Assembly (NCBI RefSeq): GCF_900104035.1
Contig: NZ_FNIT01000002.1
Coordinates: forward strand, 372,001 to 436,000
Origin: Aureimonas jatrophae
GTDB taxonomy: Bacteria; Pseudomonadota; Alphaproteobacteria; Rhizobiales; Rhizobiaceae
Direction of reading: 5' to 3'
DNA length: 64,000 nt
Made by a program: the position numbers and the translations under genes. The notes under the pieces were generated by a model that saw nothing but the letters and a program-made list of their open reading frames with translations, did not search any database and had not been told where the DNA came from. Shown here piece by piece: positions 27,245 to 36,543 of the stretch (positions within the stretch are counted from its first letter, which is position 1; every line of letters begins with the position of its first letter).

Positions 27245-28492
27245 ATGGACATGGGCAGGAAGCGCACGCGCTACGCGCTGGTCGGCACGGGCAATCGCGG
27301 CACCACCATGTGGGGACGCGAGCTCCTCGACGGGTGGAGCGAGTTCGTGGAACTCGTCGGCATCTGCGACCTGAACCTCATGCGCGCCGAGCGGGCGCGC
27401 GCGATGATCGGGTCGGATGCGCCGCTCTACGACGATGTCGACCGCATGCTCTCGGAGCTGCGGCCCGAGCTCGTGATCGTCTGCACGCCCGACGACACGC
27501 ACGACGATATCGTGGTGCGCGCACTGGAGGCGGGAGCCGACGTCATCTCCGAGAAGCCCATGGCGACGACGCGCGAGAAGGTCGCGCGCATCCGCGAGGC
27601 GGAGCAGCGCACCGGCCGGCGCGTCGACGTCTCCTTCAACTACCGCTTCTCGCCGACCGCCGCGCGCATCAAGGAGCTGATCGAGGAGGGCGCGATCGGC
27701 GAGGTCACCTCGGTGGACTTCCACTGGTACCTCGATAACCGGCACGGGGCCGACTACTTCCGGCGCTGGCACGCCTTCACGCGCCATTCGGGCTCGCTCT
27801 TCGTCCACAAGGCGACCCACCATTTCGACCTTCTGAACTGGTACCTCGACTCCGATCCGGCCGAGGTGAAGGGCTTCGGCCAGCTTCTCCATTACGGCCG
27901 CAACGGCCCGTTCCGGGGCGAGCGCTGCCGCACCTGCCCGCACAAGGACGCGTGCGACTACTACATGGACCTTGCCGCCGACCCGTTCCTCGACACGCTC
28001 TATGAAGACCCGTCGAGCGTCGACGGCTACCATCGCGACGCCTGCGTCTTCCGCGAGGATATCGACATCCCCGACACGATGACCGCGGCGATCCGCTACG
28101 CCAGCGGCGTCCAGGTCTCCTACTCACTCAACACCTACATGCCGATCGAGGGCCACCATATCGCCTTCAACGGCCATCGCGGCCGCATCGAGATGCGGCA
28201 GTACGAGAAGCAGCCCTGGAGCGAGCCGCCGGCCGACGAGATCCTGCTCGTCAAGAGCTTCGGCGGCGGGGTGGAGCGCATCTGGGTGCCGCATGAGCCC
28301 GGCGGGCACTACGGCGGCGACAACCGCATGCGCGACATGATCTTCCGCCCCGGCTCCAACGACCGCCTCCGCCAGCGCGCGGGCTCGCGCGCGGGCGCCA
28401 TGTCCGTGCTCTGCGGCCTCGCGGCGCTCCAGAGCTCGCGCGAGGGGGATACGGTGCGGATCGAGCCTCTCTCGCCGGAGATCGTACGCTAG
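27245..28492 (+). CDS. Gfo/Idh/MocA family oxidoreductase with Cys cluster
   Basis: A 415-residue dehydrogenase, longer than the usual 330-390. Rossmann start YALVGTGNRGTTMWGREL; EKP motif VISEKPMATTREK near residue 105; substrate domain SGSLFVHKATHHFDLLNWYL near residue 185. An insertion follows with RCRTCPHKDACDYYM and then DACVF, a C-x2-C-x5-C...C pattern near residues 225-265 that looks like a metal-binding loop. Start ATG 27245; ATG 27251 is also possible. Last gene of the TetR-linked operon. Confidence 0.87.
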   Translation: MDMGRKRTRYALVGTGNRGTTMWGRELLDGWSEFVELVGICDLNLMRAERARAMIGSDAPLYDDVDRMLSELRPELVIVCTPDDTHDDIVVRALEAGADVISEKPMATTREKVARIREAEQRTGRRVDVSFNYRFSPTAARIKELIEEGAIGEVTSVDFHWYLDNRHGADYFRRWHAFTRHSGSLFVHKATHHFDLLNWYLDSDPAEVKGFGQLLHYGRNGPFRGERCRTCPHKDACDYYMDLAADPFLDTLYEDPSSVDGYHRDACVFREDIDIPDTMTAAIRYASGVQVSYSLNTYMPIEGHHIAFNGHRGRIEMRQYEKQPWSEPPADEILLVKSFGGGVERIWVPHEPGGHYGGDNRMRDMIFRPGSNDRLRQRAGSRAGAMSVLCGLAALQSSREGDTVRIEPLSPEIVR

Positions 28493-28654
28493 CCCGCCTG
28501 CGAGGCACGAACAGGACATGTGCAGGGTCCGGCGCGCGACCGCTCCGCCGACCGCTTCGTCACGCACGAGCCGTGCCGTCGCGGCAGCGGATCCCCGATC
28601 GGTGGTTGCGACCTAGTTGTGGGGCATCGCACATCCGAACTGGGACCTTGCATC

Positions 28655-29626
28655 ATGCGCAGCCTCGTCTTCGACCGTTTCGGCGACCCCGCCGAGGTGT
28701 TGAGCCTGTCCGAGCGCGAACCGCCGGCTCCCGGGCCGGGCGAGGCGCGGCTGCGCATGGTCCTGTCCCCGATCCACAACCACGACCTGATGACGATCGC
28801 GGGGACCTACGGTCACAAGCCGCCGCTTCCGGCGGTCGGGGGCACCGAGGCGCTCGGCATCGTGGAGGCGCTCGGCGACGGCGTGGATCACCTTCGGGTC
28901 GGCCAACGCGTCACCGGCGGCGCGCGCCAGACCTGGGCGGACCGCTATCTGGTGGATGCCCGGCAGGCGCGCCCCGTGCCGGATGCGATCGCCGACGAGA
29001 CCGCCTGCCAGCTCATCGCGATGCCGCTCAGCGCCCGGATGCTGCTGGCGACACTGGGGCTCGGGCGCGGCGACTGGCTGGTTCAGAACAGCGCCAACGG
29101 CGCGGTGGGACGTCTCGTGTCGCGCTTCGCCGCAGAGCAGGGCATCAACGTTCTCGGTCTCGTTCGCCGCGATGCCGCGGTCGATGAGCTGGCCGCCGTC
29201 GGCATCACCCGTGTCGTGTCGACCGAGTAGCCCGACTGGGATACCCGCGCCCGCGATCTGATCGGCGACGGCCGGGTCCGCGCGGGACTGGACTCGATCG
29301 GTGGCGACGGCCCGGCGCAACTGGCGCGGCTGGTCGCGGAGGGCGGCGAGATCGTCATCTTCGGCGCGCTGAGCGGAGAACCGATCCGCCTCGATCCATC
29401 GGTCGCGATCTTTCAGCAGATCACGGTGCGCGGCTTCTGGGCCGCCCAGTCGGGCTTGTCGCCGGAGACGATCGGCGGTCTCCTGGAGGAACTCGTCGCC
29501 GAGGCGTCAGAGGGCCGGCTCACGCTTCCGGTCGAGGCCATCATCCCGCTCGATCGCTACGCCGACGCCCTCGCGGCCACCCGCAGGCCCGGACGCAAGG
29601 GAAAGGTTCTCCTGCAAGGCCGGTGA
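28655..29626 (+). pseudogene. Zinc-type alcohol dehydrogenase/quinone reductase (MDR), interrupted by an in-frame TAG
   Basis: Translation from ATG 28655 gives a medium-chain dehydrogenase/reductase of the 2-enoyl-thioester-reductase-like branch: an N-terminal catalytic domain (NHDLMTIAGTYGHKPPLPAV, VGGTEALGIVEALG) and an NAD(P)-binding segment WLVQNSANGAVGRLVSRFAA. At 29228-29230 a TAG stops it after ...VVSTE. The same frame then stays open to 29626 with fully family-like sequence (LDSIGGDGPAQLARLVAEGG, ending KGKVLLQGR), so the full protein would have 323 residues. A single C-to-T change of a CAG (Gln) codon explains it. Either a recent pseudogene or a sequencing error. Confidence 0.85.
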
Positions 29627-29674
29627 CGCATCGGCGCAGCCGGGATCCCGATCGGCTTGGGAACGCACCGCCCG

Positions 29675-30448
29675 TCAGGCTGCCGGCTCGTAGCGGCCGT
29701 CGGTTCGGCGTGCGAGGCGCGGCGAGCGCAGCGCGGCGACCACCCGCAGGCCGGGCGCCACGCTTTCCAGGACGTCGCGCCAGAGCTCGCCCTGCAGCAT
29801 GGCCGCCCCGACCGCGACCGGCCGGCAGCCCGCCGCCTCCAGAAGGCGCAGGGCCGAGCCGATCGAGGCACCGGTGCTGAGGACGTCGTCGATCAGGAGG
29901 ACGCGCCGGCCCTCGATCAGCGGCAGCATACGCGGGTCGAGGTAGAGCGTCTTGCCGGCGCCGGGGCTGGTGATCGAGCGCAGCGGCTGGCTGAGCTTCT
30001 CGTCGTACCAGAACTTGCGCGAGGTCCCGAGCGCCACCATCCGCGCGTGGCCGAGCCGGCGCGCGACCCCGTTCGCCAGCGGGAGGCCGAGCGTCGGAAC
30101 GCCCACCACGACCTCGGGCGCAAGAGGCCTTGCAAGGTCGGCCACCGCGTCCGCCAGCGCGTCCTCGACCGCGAAGCTCGCCTGGTTCACGATCAGCGAG
30201 GCGACCGCCCTGGAGCCGTCGCCCGGCAGCACGCGGATCGGCAGGAGGATTTGCCGCCCGTCGGGAAGGCTTGCGGGATAGGCGCCGCGATGGCCGCTGG
30301 ACGGCGCGGCCTCGAACGTGCCGGGCGGGTGGAGTTCCTGCCAGAATTCATGCGGATCGGGAATGGATGGCGGTGCGGACAGGGCTTGCTCTCCGGCTGG
30401 GGAACGGCTGCAAGGAATTAGCGAACAGGCGCGGAAGGAACCAGTCAT
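29675..30448 (-). CDS. Phosphoribosyltransferase family protein
   Basis: About 257 residues with a type I PRTase core: PRPP-binding loop RRVLLIDDVLSTGASIGSAL near residue 178, preceded by the flexible-loop region SRKFWYDEKLSQPLRSITSPG, and VVVGVPTLGLPLANGVARRL near residue 115. It probably makes a nucleotide from a free base, consistent with purine-metabolism genes nearby. The start is doubtful: ATG 30448 shares its bases with the opposite-strand M20 start, and the first about 30 residues look non-conserved, so translation may begin downstream at a non-ATG codon. It converges on the broken dehydrogenase gene. Confidence 0.8.
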   Translation of the reverse strand: MTGSFRACSLIPCSRSPAGEQALSAPPSIPDPHEFWQELHPPGTFEAAPSSGHRGAYPASLPDGRQILLPIRVLPGDGSRAVASLIVNQASFAVEDALADAVADLARPLAPEVVVGVPTLGLPLANGVARRLGHARMVALGTSRKFWYDEKLSQPLRSITSPGAGKTLYLDPRMLPLIEGRRVLLIDDVLSTGASIGSALRLLEAAGCRPVAVGAAMLQGELWRDVLESVAPGLRVVAALRSPRLARRTDGRYEPAA

Positions 30449-31616
30449 GATGGACGGCGGCGACCGGGACGGCTTCGAGATCGAGGCGATGACCGCGCTC
30501 CGGCGCGATCTCCATGCCCATCCCGAGCTCGGCTTCGAGGAACATCGCACGAGTGCGATCGTCGCGGCGCAGCTGGAGGAGGCGGGGATCACGGTGACGC
30601 GCGGCCTCGGGCGGACCGGCCTCGTCGGCACCCTGCAGGCGGGCGAGGGGACGCGGGCCATCATGCTGCGAGCCGACATGGACGCGCTCGCCATGCCCGA
30701 GGTCGGCACGCCGCCCTGGCGTTCCACCGCCGAGAACCGCATGCATGCCTGCGGCCACGACGGGCATACCGCGATGCTGCTTGCGGCCGCCCGGCATCTC
30801 GCCCGAACGCGCCGCTTCTCCGGCACGGTGCACTTCGTGTTCCAGCCCGCCGAAGAGGGACGGGGCGGCGCCAAGGCGATGGTCGAGGATGGCTTGTTCA
30901 AGCGCTTTCCCGTGGCGCGCGCCTTTGGCCTTCACAACATGCCGGGTCTGGAGACCGACGAGATGGCGGTGGTGGCCGGGCCGCAGCTCGCCTCCTCCGA
31001 CAGCTGGACCGTCACCTTCCGGGGCGTCGGCACGCATGGCGCCAAGCCCCATCTCGGGCGCGACGCGGTGACGGCGGCCGCGCAGTTCCTTAGTGCCCTT
31101 CACACGATCGTCGCGCGCCGCGTCGACCCGCTCCAGCCGGCCGTGGTCAGCGCCTGCGCGCTGGAGGCGGGAAACTTCGCGGCGCTCAACGTCATTCCCG
31201 ACGAGGTGCGGATCGGGGGAACGGCGCGCGCCTACGAGGCCGGGGTTCGCGACCAGCTGGAGGCCGAGATCGGTCAACTGGCGCAGGGCGTGGCCATGAC
31301 CTTCGGCATTGCGGCCGACTACCGATTCATCCGCCGCATCCCGCCCGTGGTGAACGAGCCCGAGGCGACGGCATCGGCGCTGGAAGCCGCCAGGGCTGCG
31401 ACCGGCGGACGCGTGCGCACCGCGTTCCCGCCGTCCACCGCCGGCGACGATTTCGCCTTCTTCGGCCGCGTTCCCGCAGCCTACGTCTGGCTCGGCAACG
31501 GCCCGGCGGTGGACGGGGCACTGCACCACAACTCGGCCTACGACTTCAACGACGCGGCGCTCCTCACCGGTGCGCGCTTCTGGACCGCGCTGGTGGAGCG
31601 CGAGCTGCCGGCCTAG
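30447..31616 (+). CDS. M20 family amidohydrolase/peptidase
   Basis: The 389-residue protein resembles hippurate hydrolase and IAA-amino-acid hydrolases (M20D). Metal-site elements are DLHAHPELGFEEHRT near residue 17, the ADMDAL motif near 76, HACGHDGHTAMLL near 95 (with Cys and His ligands), PAEEGRGGAKAM near 135 and a C-terminal LHHNSAYDFND. The dimerisation domain contains GVGTHGAKPHLGRDAV. It cleaves N-acyl or amide bonds of amino acid derivatives in the cytoplasm. The ATG follows GGAAGGA by 7 bases. It converges with and overlaps the nucleoside hydrolase gene by 4 bases. Confidence 0.92.
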   Translation: MMDGGDRDGFEIEAMTALRRDLHAHPELGFEEHRTSAIVAAQLEEAGITVTRGLGRTGLVGTLQAGEGTRAIMLRADMDALAMPEVGTPPWRSTAENRMHACGHDGHTAMLLAAARHLARTRRFSGTVHFVFQPAEEGRGGAKAMVEDGLFKRFPVARAFGLHNMPGLETDEMAVVAGPQLASSDSWTVTFRGVGTHGAKPHLGRDAVTAAAQFLSALHTIVARRVDPLQPAVVSACALEAGNFAALNVIPDEVRIGGTARAYEAGVRDQLEAEIGQLAQGVAMTFGIAADYRFIRRIPPVVNEPEATASALEAARAATGGRVRTAFPPSTAGDDFAFFGRVPAAYVWLGNGPAVDGALHHNSAYDFNDAALLTGARFWTALVERELPA

Positions 31617-32518
31617 CGAAGGCTCTGCACGAAGAGGGCGAGCGCCGCCTCGCCGTCCGCACCGAGCGCGACGTTGGCGGGTGCTCCGGTCGGATCGACG
31701 TGGAGGCGACCGGCCTCGGGCCCGTCCGAACGATCCACGCGCAGATGCAGCGTTTCCGCCGGAAACAGGTCGGGGCGCAGCAGCTGAAGCGGGACGCAGG
31801 GGTCGTGCAACGGGCGGCTTTCGCGCGTCGCCGCATCGCGAAAGTAGGCCTCCACGATCTCGCCGGCCTTGCGGGCCAGCGGCGAGGACAGCGCCAGGAG
31901 ATCGCGCACCGTGTCGCGCGAGGCCCGCACGCGGCGCGTGGCGTCGAGCGGCACGAGCGTCAGGTCGAGACCGGCGCGCAGCACCGCGTCGGCGGCCTCC
32001 GGGTCGTAGGCGAGGTTGAACTCCGACATCGGACCGACATTGCCGGGTTCGCGGATCGTCCCGCCCATGGCGACGACCCGTCCGATGCGTCGCGCGGCGT
32101 CGGGTGCCTCTTCGAGCAGACGTGCGAGGTTGGTGAGCGGCCCGAGGCAGAGAAGGTCGATCGTGCCCGCCGCCTCGGTGCGCAGCGTTTCGGCCAGGAA
32201 ACGGGCGGCCGATCCCGTGCGCGCAGGAACGGGGGCCGGCAGCGCGACGCCCCCGAGCCCGTCCGCGCCGTGGATCGCCGCCTCGTCGATGCCCGCCCGC
32301 ACCGAGGGTGCGGCGGCGCCGGCATGGAGCGGCACGTCGTGCCGGCCGGCCAGCGCCAGAAGCGCCCCGGCATTGGCCGAGGTGCGCTCGAGGCCGATAT
32401 TGCCGGCAAGCGTGGTGACGCCGCGCAGCGCGAAGCCGGGATGGGCCAGCACCAGAAGGATCGCCAGCGCATCGTCGAGGCCGGGGTCGGTGTCGACGAG
32501 GACCGGACGGGGGGTCAC
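31613..32518 (-). CDS. Inosine-uridine-preferring nucleoside hydrolase family protein
   Basis: The 301-residue protein has the Ca2+-binding N-terminal motif DTDPGLDDALAILL (residues 9-22) that defines the family, plus GLGGVALPAP near residue 85, the LLCLGPLTNLARLL segment near 120 and VAMGGTIREPGNVGPMSEFN near 150. The C-terminal His site is in RPLHDPCVPLQLLRP. It hydrolyses the N-glycosidic bond of nucleosides to free base and ribose. Start GTG 32518 overlaps the deaminase-like gene's stop (GTGA). Last gene of a transporter operon, so the importer probably brings in nucleosides. Confidence 0.92.
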   Translation of the reverse strand: MTPRPVLVDTDPGLDDALAILLVLAHPGFALRGVTTLAGNIGLERTSANAGALLALAGRHDVPLHAGAAAPSVRAGIDEAAIHGADGLGGVALPAPVPARTGSAARFLAETLRTEAAGTIDLLCLGPLTNLARLLEEAPDAARRIGRVVAMGGTIREPGNVGPMSEFNLAYDPEAADAVLRAGLDLTLVPLDATRRVRASRDTVRDLLALSSPLARKAGEIVEAYFRDAATRESRPLHDPCVPLQLLRPDLFPAETLHLRVDRSDGPEAGRLHVDPTGAPANVALGADGEAALALFVQSLR

Positions 32519-33846
32519 GGCGCAGTCCCCTCGTCGATGCGCCGCATCTCGGCCCCGAAGGCGAGGGCGATCTGCCGCGCGTCGGCGACGGCCTTCGCCT
32601 CGTCCACCGTTTCCACCACGCGGTCGCGCATCAGCCAGCGGCCCGCGACCATGGTCGCGCGGATGTCGGCCGGCGTGGCTGCGAAGACCAGCGCGGCGTG
32701 CGTGTCGTAGATCGGCTGGAGGCGCGCGGCCGAGAGGTCGACCCGTAGGAGGTCGGCCTGTTTGCCCGGCTCCAGCGAGCCGATCCTCGCCTCCAGTCCG
32801 AGCGCGCGGGCGCCCTCGACGGTGGCCATGCGAACGACGTCGCGGGCCGGCAGCGGCCGGCGCGAGCCCGCCAGAAGCTTGGCGAACATCGAGACGGGCG
32901 CGAGCTGTGCGAAGAGATCGAGCGTGTTGCCGCTCATCGGTCCGTCCGTGCCGATGCCGACCGGGATGCCGGCGGCGCGCAGTCGCTCCACCGGCGCGAT
33001 GCCGCGCCCCGCCTTGCCGTTGGAGCGCGGGTTGGTGGCCGCGCGCACGCCGTTCTCGGCCAGGAGCGCGACGTCGCGCTCGTCCACATGGATGACGTGG
33101 GCGCCGAGGAGGTTGGCCCGGAGCACGCCGGTCGGCGCAATCGCCCGGACCGGCGTGGCGTCGTGGTTCTCGCGCGCCCAGCGCACTTCGAGATCGCTCT
33201 CGGCCAGATGCATCTGGACGGGCAGCGCCGGATGGTCGGCGCTCCACCGCACGACGCGCTCCAGGGTCGCAAGCCCTGTGGAGTAGGGCGCGTGGGGGGC
33301 GAGCGAGGGGGTGACGAGCGGATGCTCTTCGAACTCGGCGACGAGGTCGGCGACGCGCCGCCAGCCCGCCTCCATGTCGGCATGGTCGGGGGCGGCGAAG
33401 TCGGCGATGGTCTGCCCCACCACGCCGCGAAGGCCGGCGTGGGCGAGGACGCGTCCGACCTGCGTCTCGAAATAGTACATGTCGGCGAGCGTTGTGACGC
33501 CGCCCCGAATGCTCTCGGCCGCCGCCAGCGCCGTTCCCGCGCGCACCACCTCGGCGGTCACGAAGCGGCGCTCCAGGGGCAGGATGTAGCGGTAGAGTCG
33601 GTCGTCGATGTCCTCGGCCAGACCCCGGAACAGGGTCATGGCGAGATGGGCATGGGCGTTGACGAAGCCCGGCATGACGAGATCGCCCGCGCAGTCGACG
33701 CGCTCGGCCTCCGTCCGCGGCGGCGCCTCGCCGGACCCGAGCGCGCGGATCGTGTCGCCCTCGACCAGCAGCCAGCCGCGCTCGATCTCGCGGCCCGCCG
33801 CATCCATCGTGAGGATGCGGGCATCGTGAAGGAGCGTTGTGCTCAC
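32515..33846 (-). CDS. MTA/SAH deaminase-like amidohydrolase
   Basis: The 443-residue amidohydrolase of the ATZ/TRZ group is closest by motif to 5'-methylthioadenosine/S-adenosylhomocysteine deaminases. Metal and catalytic residues: VNAHAHLAMTLFRGLAEDI near residue 58, VQMHLAESDLEV near 205 (His and Glu), AHVIHVDERD near 240 and GIGTDGPMSGNTLDLF near 285 (Asp). Nucleoside or purine deamination is therefore likely, though guanine or other heterocycle deamination is possible. GTG start at 33846, overlapping the ATPase gene stop (GTGA). It sits between the ABC transporter and a nucleoside hydrolase. Confidence 0.87.
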   Translation of the reverse strand: MSTTLLHDARILTMDAAGREIERGWLLVEGDTIRALGSGEAPPRTEAERVDCAGDLVMPGFVNAHAHLAMTLFRGLAEDIDDRLYRYILPLERRFVTAEVVRAGTALAAAESIRGGVTTLADMYYFETQVGRVLAHAGLRGVVGQTIADFAAPDHADMEAGWRRVADLVAEFEEHPLVTPSLAPHAPYSTGLATLERVVRWSADHPALPVQMHLAESDLEVRWARENHDATPVRAIAPTGVLRANLLGAHVIHVDERDVALLAENGVRAATNPRSNGKAGRGIAPVERLRAAGIPVGIGTDGPMSGNTLDLFAQLAPVSMFAKLLAGSRRPLPARDVVRMATVEGARALGLEARIGSLEPGKQADLLRVDLSAARLQPIYDTHAALVFAATPADIRATMVAGRWLMRDRVVETVDEAKAVADARQIALAFGAEMRRIDEGTAP

Positions 33847-34904
33847 GCGCTCGCCGGCAGGATGGCGCACTGCTCGAGACGCGGCACGAGGCGGGCGCGG
33901 GTGCCGGGTTCGAGCGGACGGTCGAGCGCGCCGTTCGCGAGCAGCGGCCCGGCCGCCGTGCCGCACTGGTACTGGTAGGCGCGGCCAAGATACGTGCGCA
34001 GCCCGAGATCGGCGGGCAGGCCCTCGCCCTCGCCGGTCTCGACGCCGAGCCCTTCGGGGCGGGTGGCGAGCACGAAGCGGTCCGGGATCGCGCCTAGGCG
34101 CTCGGGGTCGAGACGAAGCGTGCCGCCGTCGGCGGTGCGGGCCACGACGTCGCGCTCGCGTCGCTCGTGAACCGTCATGGGCACGAGGTTCTCGAAGCCG
34201 ACGAAGCGGGCGACGAAGCTGTCCACCGGCCGGCTGTAGAGCACCTCCGGCCGGTCGAGCTGGAGGATGCGCCCGTCGCGCATGATGGCCACGCGATCCG
34301 AAATCGAGAAGGCCTCCTCCTGGTCGTGCGTGACGTAGAGGGCCGTGGTGCCGTTGGCGCGCTGCAGGGCGCGGATCTCGACGCGCATGTCGACACGCAG
34401 CTTGGCATCGAGGTTGGAGAGTGGCTCGTCGAACATCAGGAGCGGCGGCTCGATCACGAGCGCGCGGGCGAGCGCGACGCGCTGCTTCTGACCGCCCGAC
34501 AAGGCGGCCGGCATCCGGCCGGCAAAGGCGGAAAGGCCGACGCGCTCCAGCATGGCCGATGTGCGCCGCTCTCGCTCCGCCTTGTCGACGCCGCGCTGCT
34601 TCAGGCCGTAGCTGACGTTGGAGGCGACGTCGAGATGGGGAAACAGGGCGTAGTTCTGGAACACGAGGCCGATGTCGCGCCGGTGCGCGGGCAGGCGCGT
34701 GAGGTCGCGCGCACCCAGCCGGATCTCGCCGGCGCTCGGCTCGAGGAAGCCCGCGACGAGACGCAGCGTCGTGGTCTTGCCGCAGCCCGAGGCGCCGAGC
34801 AGCGAGACGAGCTCGCCCTCGGCCACCTCCAGCGAGAGGTCCTTGAGGACGGTGGTCGCGCCGTAGCGCGCCGAGACGTTCCGGATGGACAGCGGCTGAG
34901 CCAA
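33843..34904 (-). CDS. ABC transporter ATP-binding protein (PotA type)
   Basis: The 353-residue ATPase has Walker A GASGCGKTTTLRLV near residue 40, Q-loop VFQNYALFPHL near 82, signature LSGGQKQRVALARAL near 137, Walker [12 protein letters not shown] near 157 and H-loop VTHDQEEAFSISDR near 193, then a TOBE domain from about residue 270. The sequence LSIRNVSARYGATTVLKDL starts right at TTG 34904, which has AAGG about 9 bases upstream. It belongs to the polyamine/opine/iron group of importers and works with the two permeases and binding protein upstream. Confidence 0.9.
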   Translation of the reverse strand: MAQPLSIRNVSARYGATTVLKDLSLEVAEGELVSLLGASGCGKTTTLRLVAGFLEPSAGEIRLGARDLTRLPAHRRDIGLVFQNYALFPHLDVASNVSYGLKQRGVDKAERERRTSAMLERVGLSAFAGRMPAALSGGQKQRVALARALVIEPPLLMFDEPLSNLDAKLRVDMRVEIRALQRANGTTALYVTHDQEEAFSISDRVAIMRDGRILQLDRPEVLYSRPVDSFVARFVGFENLVPMTVHERRERDVVARTADGGTLRLDPERLGAIPDRFVLATRPEGLGVETGEGEGLPADLGLRTYLGRAYQYQCGTAAGPLLANGALDRPLEPGTRARLVPRLEQCAILPASA

Positions 34905-34915
34905 GACGAAAACCC

Positions 34916-35704
34916 TTACTTGGCGAGGACGGTGAGGCCGAGCGTGCGCTCCACCACGGCCATGACGGCGACGGTGAGCGCCATCAGCAGAACCGAGACC
35001 GAGGCGATCGTCGGGTCGAAGAACTGCTCGACATGGGCAAGGATCTGGATCGGCAGGGTGGAGATGCCCGGCCCCGTCAGGAAGATCGAGATCGACACGT
35101 CGTTGATCGAGGTGATGAAGGCGAGGATGAAGGCCGCCATGACGGCGGGCCGCACGTTCGGCAGGACGATCGTTCCGAAGGCCTTCAGCGGCGGCGTGCC
35201 GAGGCTGATCGCCGCCTCCTCGATCGCGAAGTCGAAGGACGCAAGGCTCGCCCCCACGATCCTCACGATATAGGGCAGGACGAGCAGCGTGTGCCCCAGA
35301 AGCAGCGACAGGAAGATCGGCGCTTCCAGCCCCACCGCGAGGCTGCGCAGGAGGGAGAAGCCGAGCACGAGCTCGGGGACGAGCACCGGCAGGACGAAGA
35401 GCGTCGAGAGCCACGAGGGCAGGGCGATACGGTAGCGGTTCATCGCATAGGCCGCCGGCACGCCGATCAGGAGCGCCAGGGCGGTCGCGAGAAACGCGAT
35501 CTGCAGGCTGGTGACGATCGTGCGCCGGAAGGCCGCGATCGCGAAGATGTTCTCGAACCAGCGCAGGGAGAGGCCCTGCGGCGGGAAGGTGAGGTAGGTG
35601 GTGTCGCTGAGCGAGGCGCCCACCACAATGACCAGGGGCCCGAGCAGGAACAGGAAGACCAGCGCCGTGAAGACGGCGAGAACCGGGTGGACGCGGCGGG
35701 TCAT
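34916..35704 (-). CDS. ABC transporter permease (PotC type)
   Basis: The 262-residue permease has six membrane segments. The coupling-helix motif EEAAISLGTPPLKAFGTIVL near residue 160 is characteristic of the PotC/ModB-like group. Four bases separate it from the stop of the partner permease. It would form the translocation pore with the PotB-type protein. C-terminal end: VVERTLGLTVLAK. Confidence 0.93.
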   Translation of the reverse strand: MTRRVHPVLAVFTALVFLFLLGPLVIVVGASLSDTTYLTFPPQGLSLRWFENIFAIAAFRRTIVTSLQIAFLATALALLIGVPAAYAMNRYRIALPSWLSTLFVLPVLVPELVLGFSLLRSLAVGLEAPIFLSLLLGHTLLVLPYIVRIVGASLASFDFAIEEAAISLGTPPLKAFGTIVLPNVRPAVMAAFILAFITSINDVSISIFLTGPGISTLPIQILAHVEQFFDPTIASVSVLLMALTVAVMAVVERTLGLTVLAK

Positions 35705-35708
35705 CGGC

Positions 35709-36533
35709 TCACACCGCCGCCGGATTAAGGCGCCGGGCCAGGCGCGTCATCAGGAGAACGGCGAGAAGCGTAATCACCAGCATGATCGCCGCGATGGTCG
35801 AGGCCGCGGTCCAGTCGAAGCGCACCATGGCCTGCTGGTACATCAGCGTTCCCATCATCATCTGCTGCTCGCCGCCGAGCAGCTGCGGCGTCGCGTAGGC
35901 GGTGAAGGAGCCTGTGAAGACGAGAACGGCGCCGACGATGAGGCCCGGCACGGCGAGCGGCAGCGTGACCCCGAAGAAGGTCGAGAGCGGCGTGGCGCCG
36001 AGCGAGGCGGAAGCCTGCACGACGTCGTCGGGGATCTGCTCGAAGACGCCCACCATGGTGAGGATCATCAGCGGCACGAAGAGGTAGACCATCGCCGCGA
36101 TCACCGACCCTTGCGTGTAGAGAAGGCTGAGCGGACGCTCCAGGAGGCCGAGGCGCAGGAGCGTGTCGTTCAGGATGCCGTTCTTGCCGAGGATGATGAG
36201 CCAGGCGAACGAGCGCACGACGACGCCGGTGAGCAGCGGAAACACCGCTGCCACCACCAGCGCCGACTTCAGCCAGGGCGGGCAGCGCGACACGGCATAG
36301 GCGGCGAGGAAGCCGATCACGAGCGAGATCAGCGTGGTGATGCCGGCCACCTGCAGCGTGCGCCACACGACCCGCCGCCGGTAGCCGCTCGAGAAGAAGG
36401 CGAGGTAGGGCGCGAGCGGCCCGTCCGGCCCCGTCAGCGTCGCAAGGAGCGTCAGGAGCACCGGGACGACGAGGATCGCGACCAGAAACAGGGTTCCGGG
36501 CGAGGCGAGAAGCCAGCCGCTGAAGCGCTTCAT
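35709..36533 (-). CDS. ABC transporter permease (PotB type)
   Basis: The 274-residue permease has six hydrophobic segments starting at WLLASPGTLFLVAILVVPVL, with the coupling motif QASASLGATPLSTFFGVTLP near residue 180. It is followed directly by the PotC-type permease. It lies 10 bases after the binding-protein stop. Confidence 0.93.
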   Translation of the reverse strand: MKRFSGWLLASPGTLFLVAILVVPVLLTLLATLTGPDGPLAPYLAFFSSGYRRRVVWRTLQVAGITTLISLVIGFLAAYAVSRCPPWLKSALVVAAVFPLLTGVVVRSFAWLIILGKNGILNDTLLRLGLLERPLSLLYTQGSVIAAMVYLFVPLMILTMVGVFEQIPDDVVQASASLGATPLSTFFGVTLPLAVPGLIVGAVLVFTGSFTAYATPQLLGGEQQMMMGTLMYQQAMVRFDWTAASTIAAIMLVITLLAVLLMTRLARRLNPAAV

Positions 36534-36543
36534 GGAATGGGTC

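Noticed and set aside
28493-28654. Possible small gene or RNA between the last Gfo/Idh/MocA gene and the broken dehydrogenase
   Set aside because: No convincing ribosome site, start or strong hairpin found in this 162-base gap.
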